Part shown: positions 63,903 through 64,000 of the stretch, piece after piece
Layout: each line of letters opens with the position of its first letter
Position numbering within the stretch: the first letter of the stretch is position 1
Assembly (NCBI GenBank): GCA_002478115.1
Contig: DLMH01000140.1
Span: forward strand, 62,001 to 126,000
Source: Candidatus Acidiferrum typicum
GTDB lineage: Bacteria > Acidobacteriota > Terriglobia > Acidiferrales > UBA7541
DNA: 64,000 nt
Direction: 5' to 3'
Made by a program: the position numbers and the translations under genes
The notes under the pieces: model-generated
Database searches by the model: none
Seen by the model: only the letters and a program-made list of their open reading frames with translations
Told to the model about the DNA's origin: nothing

Positions 63903-64000
63903 ATGTCAGAGGAACAGAAACAACCGCAAGCCGCGCCACCCGCCACACCCGCGGTACCCGCTGCGCCTGCTACGCTGGCTGCCCCGGCTGCGCCGCGCGA
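63903..64000 (+). CDS. Probable start of rpsR (bS18) with Ala/Pro-rich extension, cut by window edge
   Basis: The visible 32 codons read MSEEQKQPQAAPPATPAVPA and continue Ala/Pro-rich, after a strong GGAAAGGTAGGAAGG site. This low-complexity tail matches the extended N-terminus I expect on acidobacterial S18, and rpsR normally follows rpsF. The S18 core is outside the window, so the identity is inferred from position. Confidence 0.55.
   Translation, partial: MSEEQKQPQAAPPATPAVPAAPATLAAPAAPR

Overview
The window is a GC-rich bacterial chromosome segment, most likely from an acidobacterium. The arguments are: a 1.3 kb-codon Oar-type TonB-dependent receptor with an N-terminal carboxypeptidase-regulatory domain, futalosine-pathway menaquinone genes, an Ala/Pro-rich N-terminus on the probable S18 protein, and many short palindromic intergenic repeats of the sort common in that phylum. 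This assignment is inferred from gene content only. No rRNA, tRNA, CRISPR array, transposase, integrase or prophage was seen.

Layout. 1-4 kb (minus): an operon-like run of a cyclic-2,3-diphosphoglycerate-synthetase-like P-loop protein, ornithine carbamoyltransferase, carbamate kinase and a truncated NfnA-like flavoprotein subunit, preceded by a 1.1 kb non-coding region with inverted repeats. 4.9-8.1 kb: a block carrying a secreted HtrA-TPR protein and a frameshifted two-domain gene ending in a gamma-glutamylcyclotransferase fold. This block is bracketed by two copies of the metH 3' end, one decayed. 8-22 kb: metH, an atypical NarL-type regulator, a GT2 glycosyltransferase, a tRNA methylthiotransferase with a carbamoyltransferase, acpS, pgeF, rlmN, an M16 peptidase and a YycJ-like hydrolase. 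22-30 kb: the TonB-dependent receptor with its terminator, then a lysine riboswitch in front of dapE-dapB-dapA-dapD. 30-45 kb: purB, efp, a secreted M24 aminopeptidase, a PilZ protein, a hemolysin III protein, an octaheme cytochrome c of the HAO type, two membrane glycosyltransferases, a chromate transporter, a quinone reductase, a potassium-channel-like protein and OsmC. 45-53 kb: a type II toxin-antitoxin pair with a near-perfect 28 bp operator, mqnE-mqnP-ubiX (menaquinone), larB, a medium-chain dehydrogenase and selA. 53-58 kb: purH and an arsenic operon arsR-arsM-arsC-acr3. 58-64 kb: a TPR protein, ispE, prs, rplY, pth, rpsF and the start of the next ribosomal gene.

How the genes connect. 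The dap genes make diaminopimelate/lysine under an L-box RNA. The ars genes form a resistance unit that senses As(III), reduces arsenate, exports arsenite and methylates it. The mqn/ubiX genes point to menaquinone-based respiration, in keeping with the multiheme cytochrome.

The features most worth a second look are the duplicated metH tail with a compensated hairpin, the possible protease/effector pair it encloses, the palindromic repeats that have entered the mtaB and rlmN reading frames, the modular hairpin repeats sharing a TCTTGGGT spacer, and the predicted leaderless arsR transcript.
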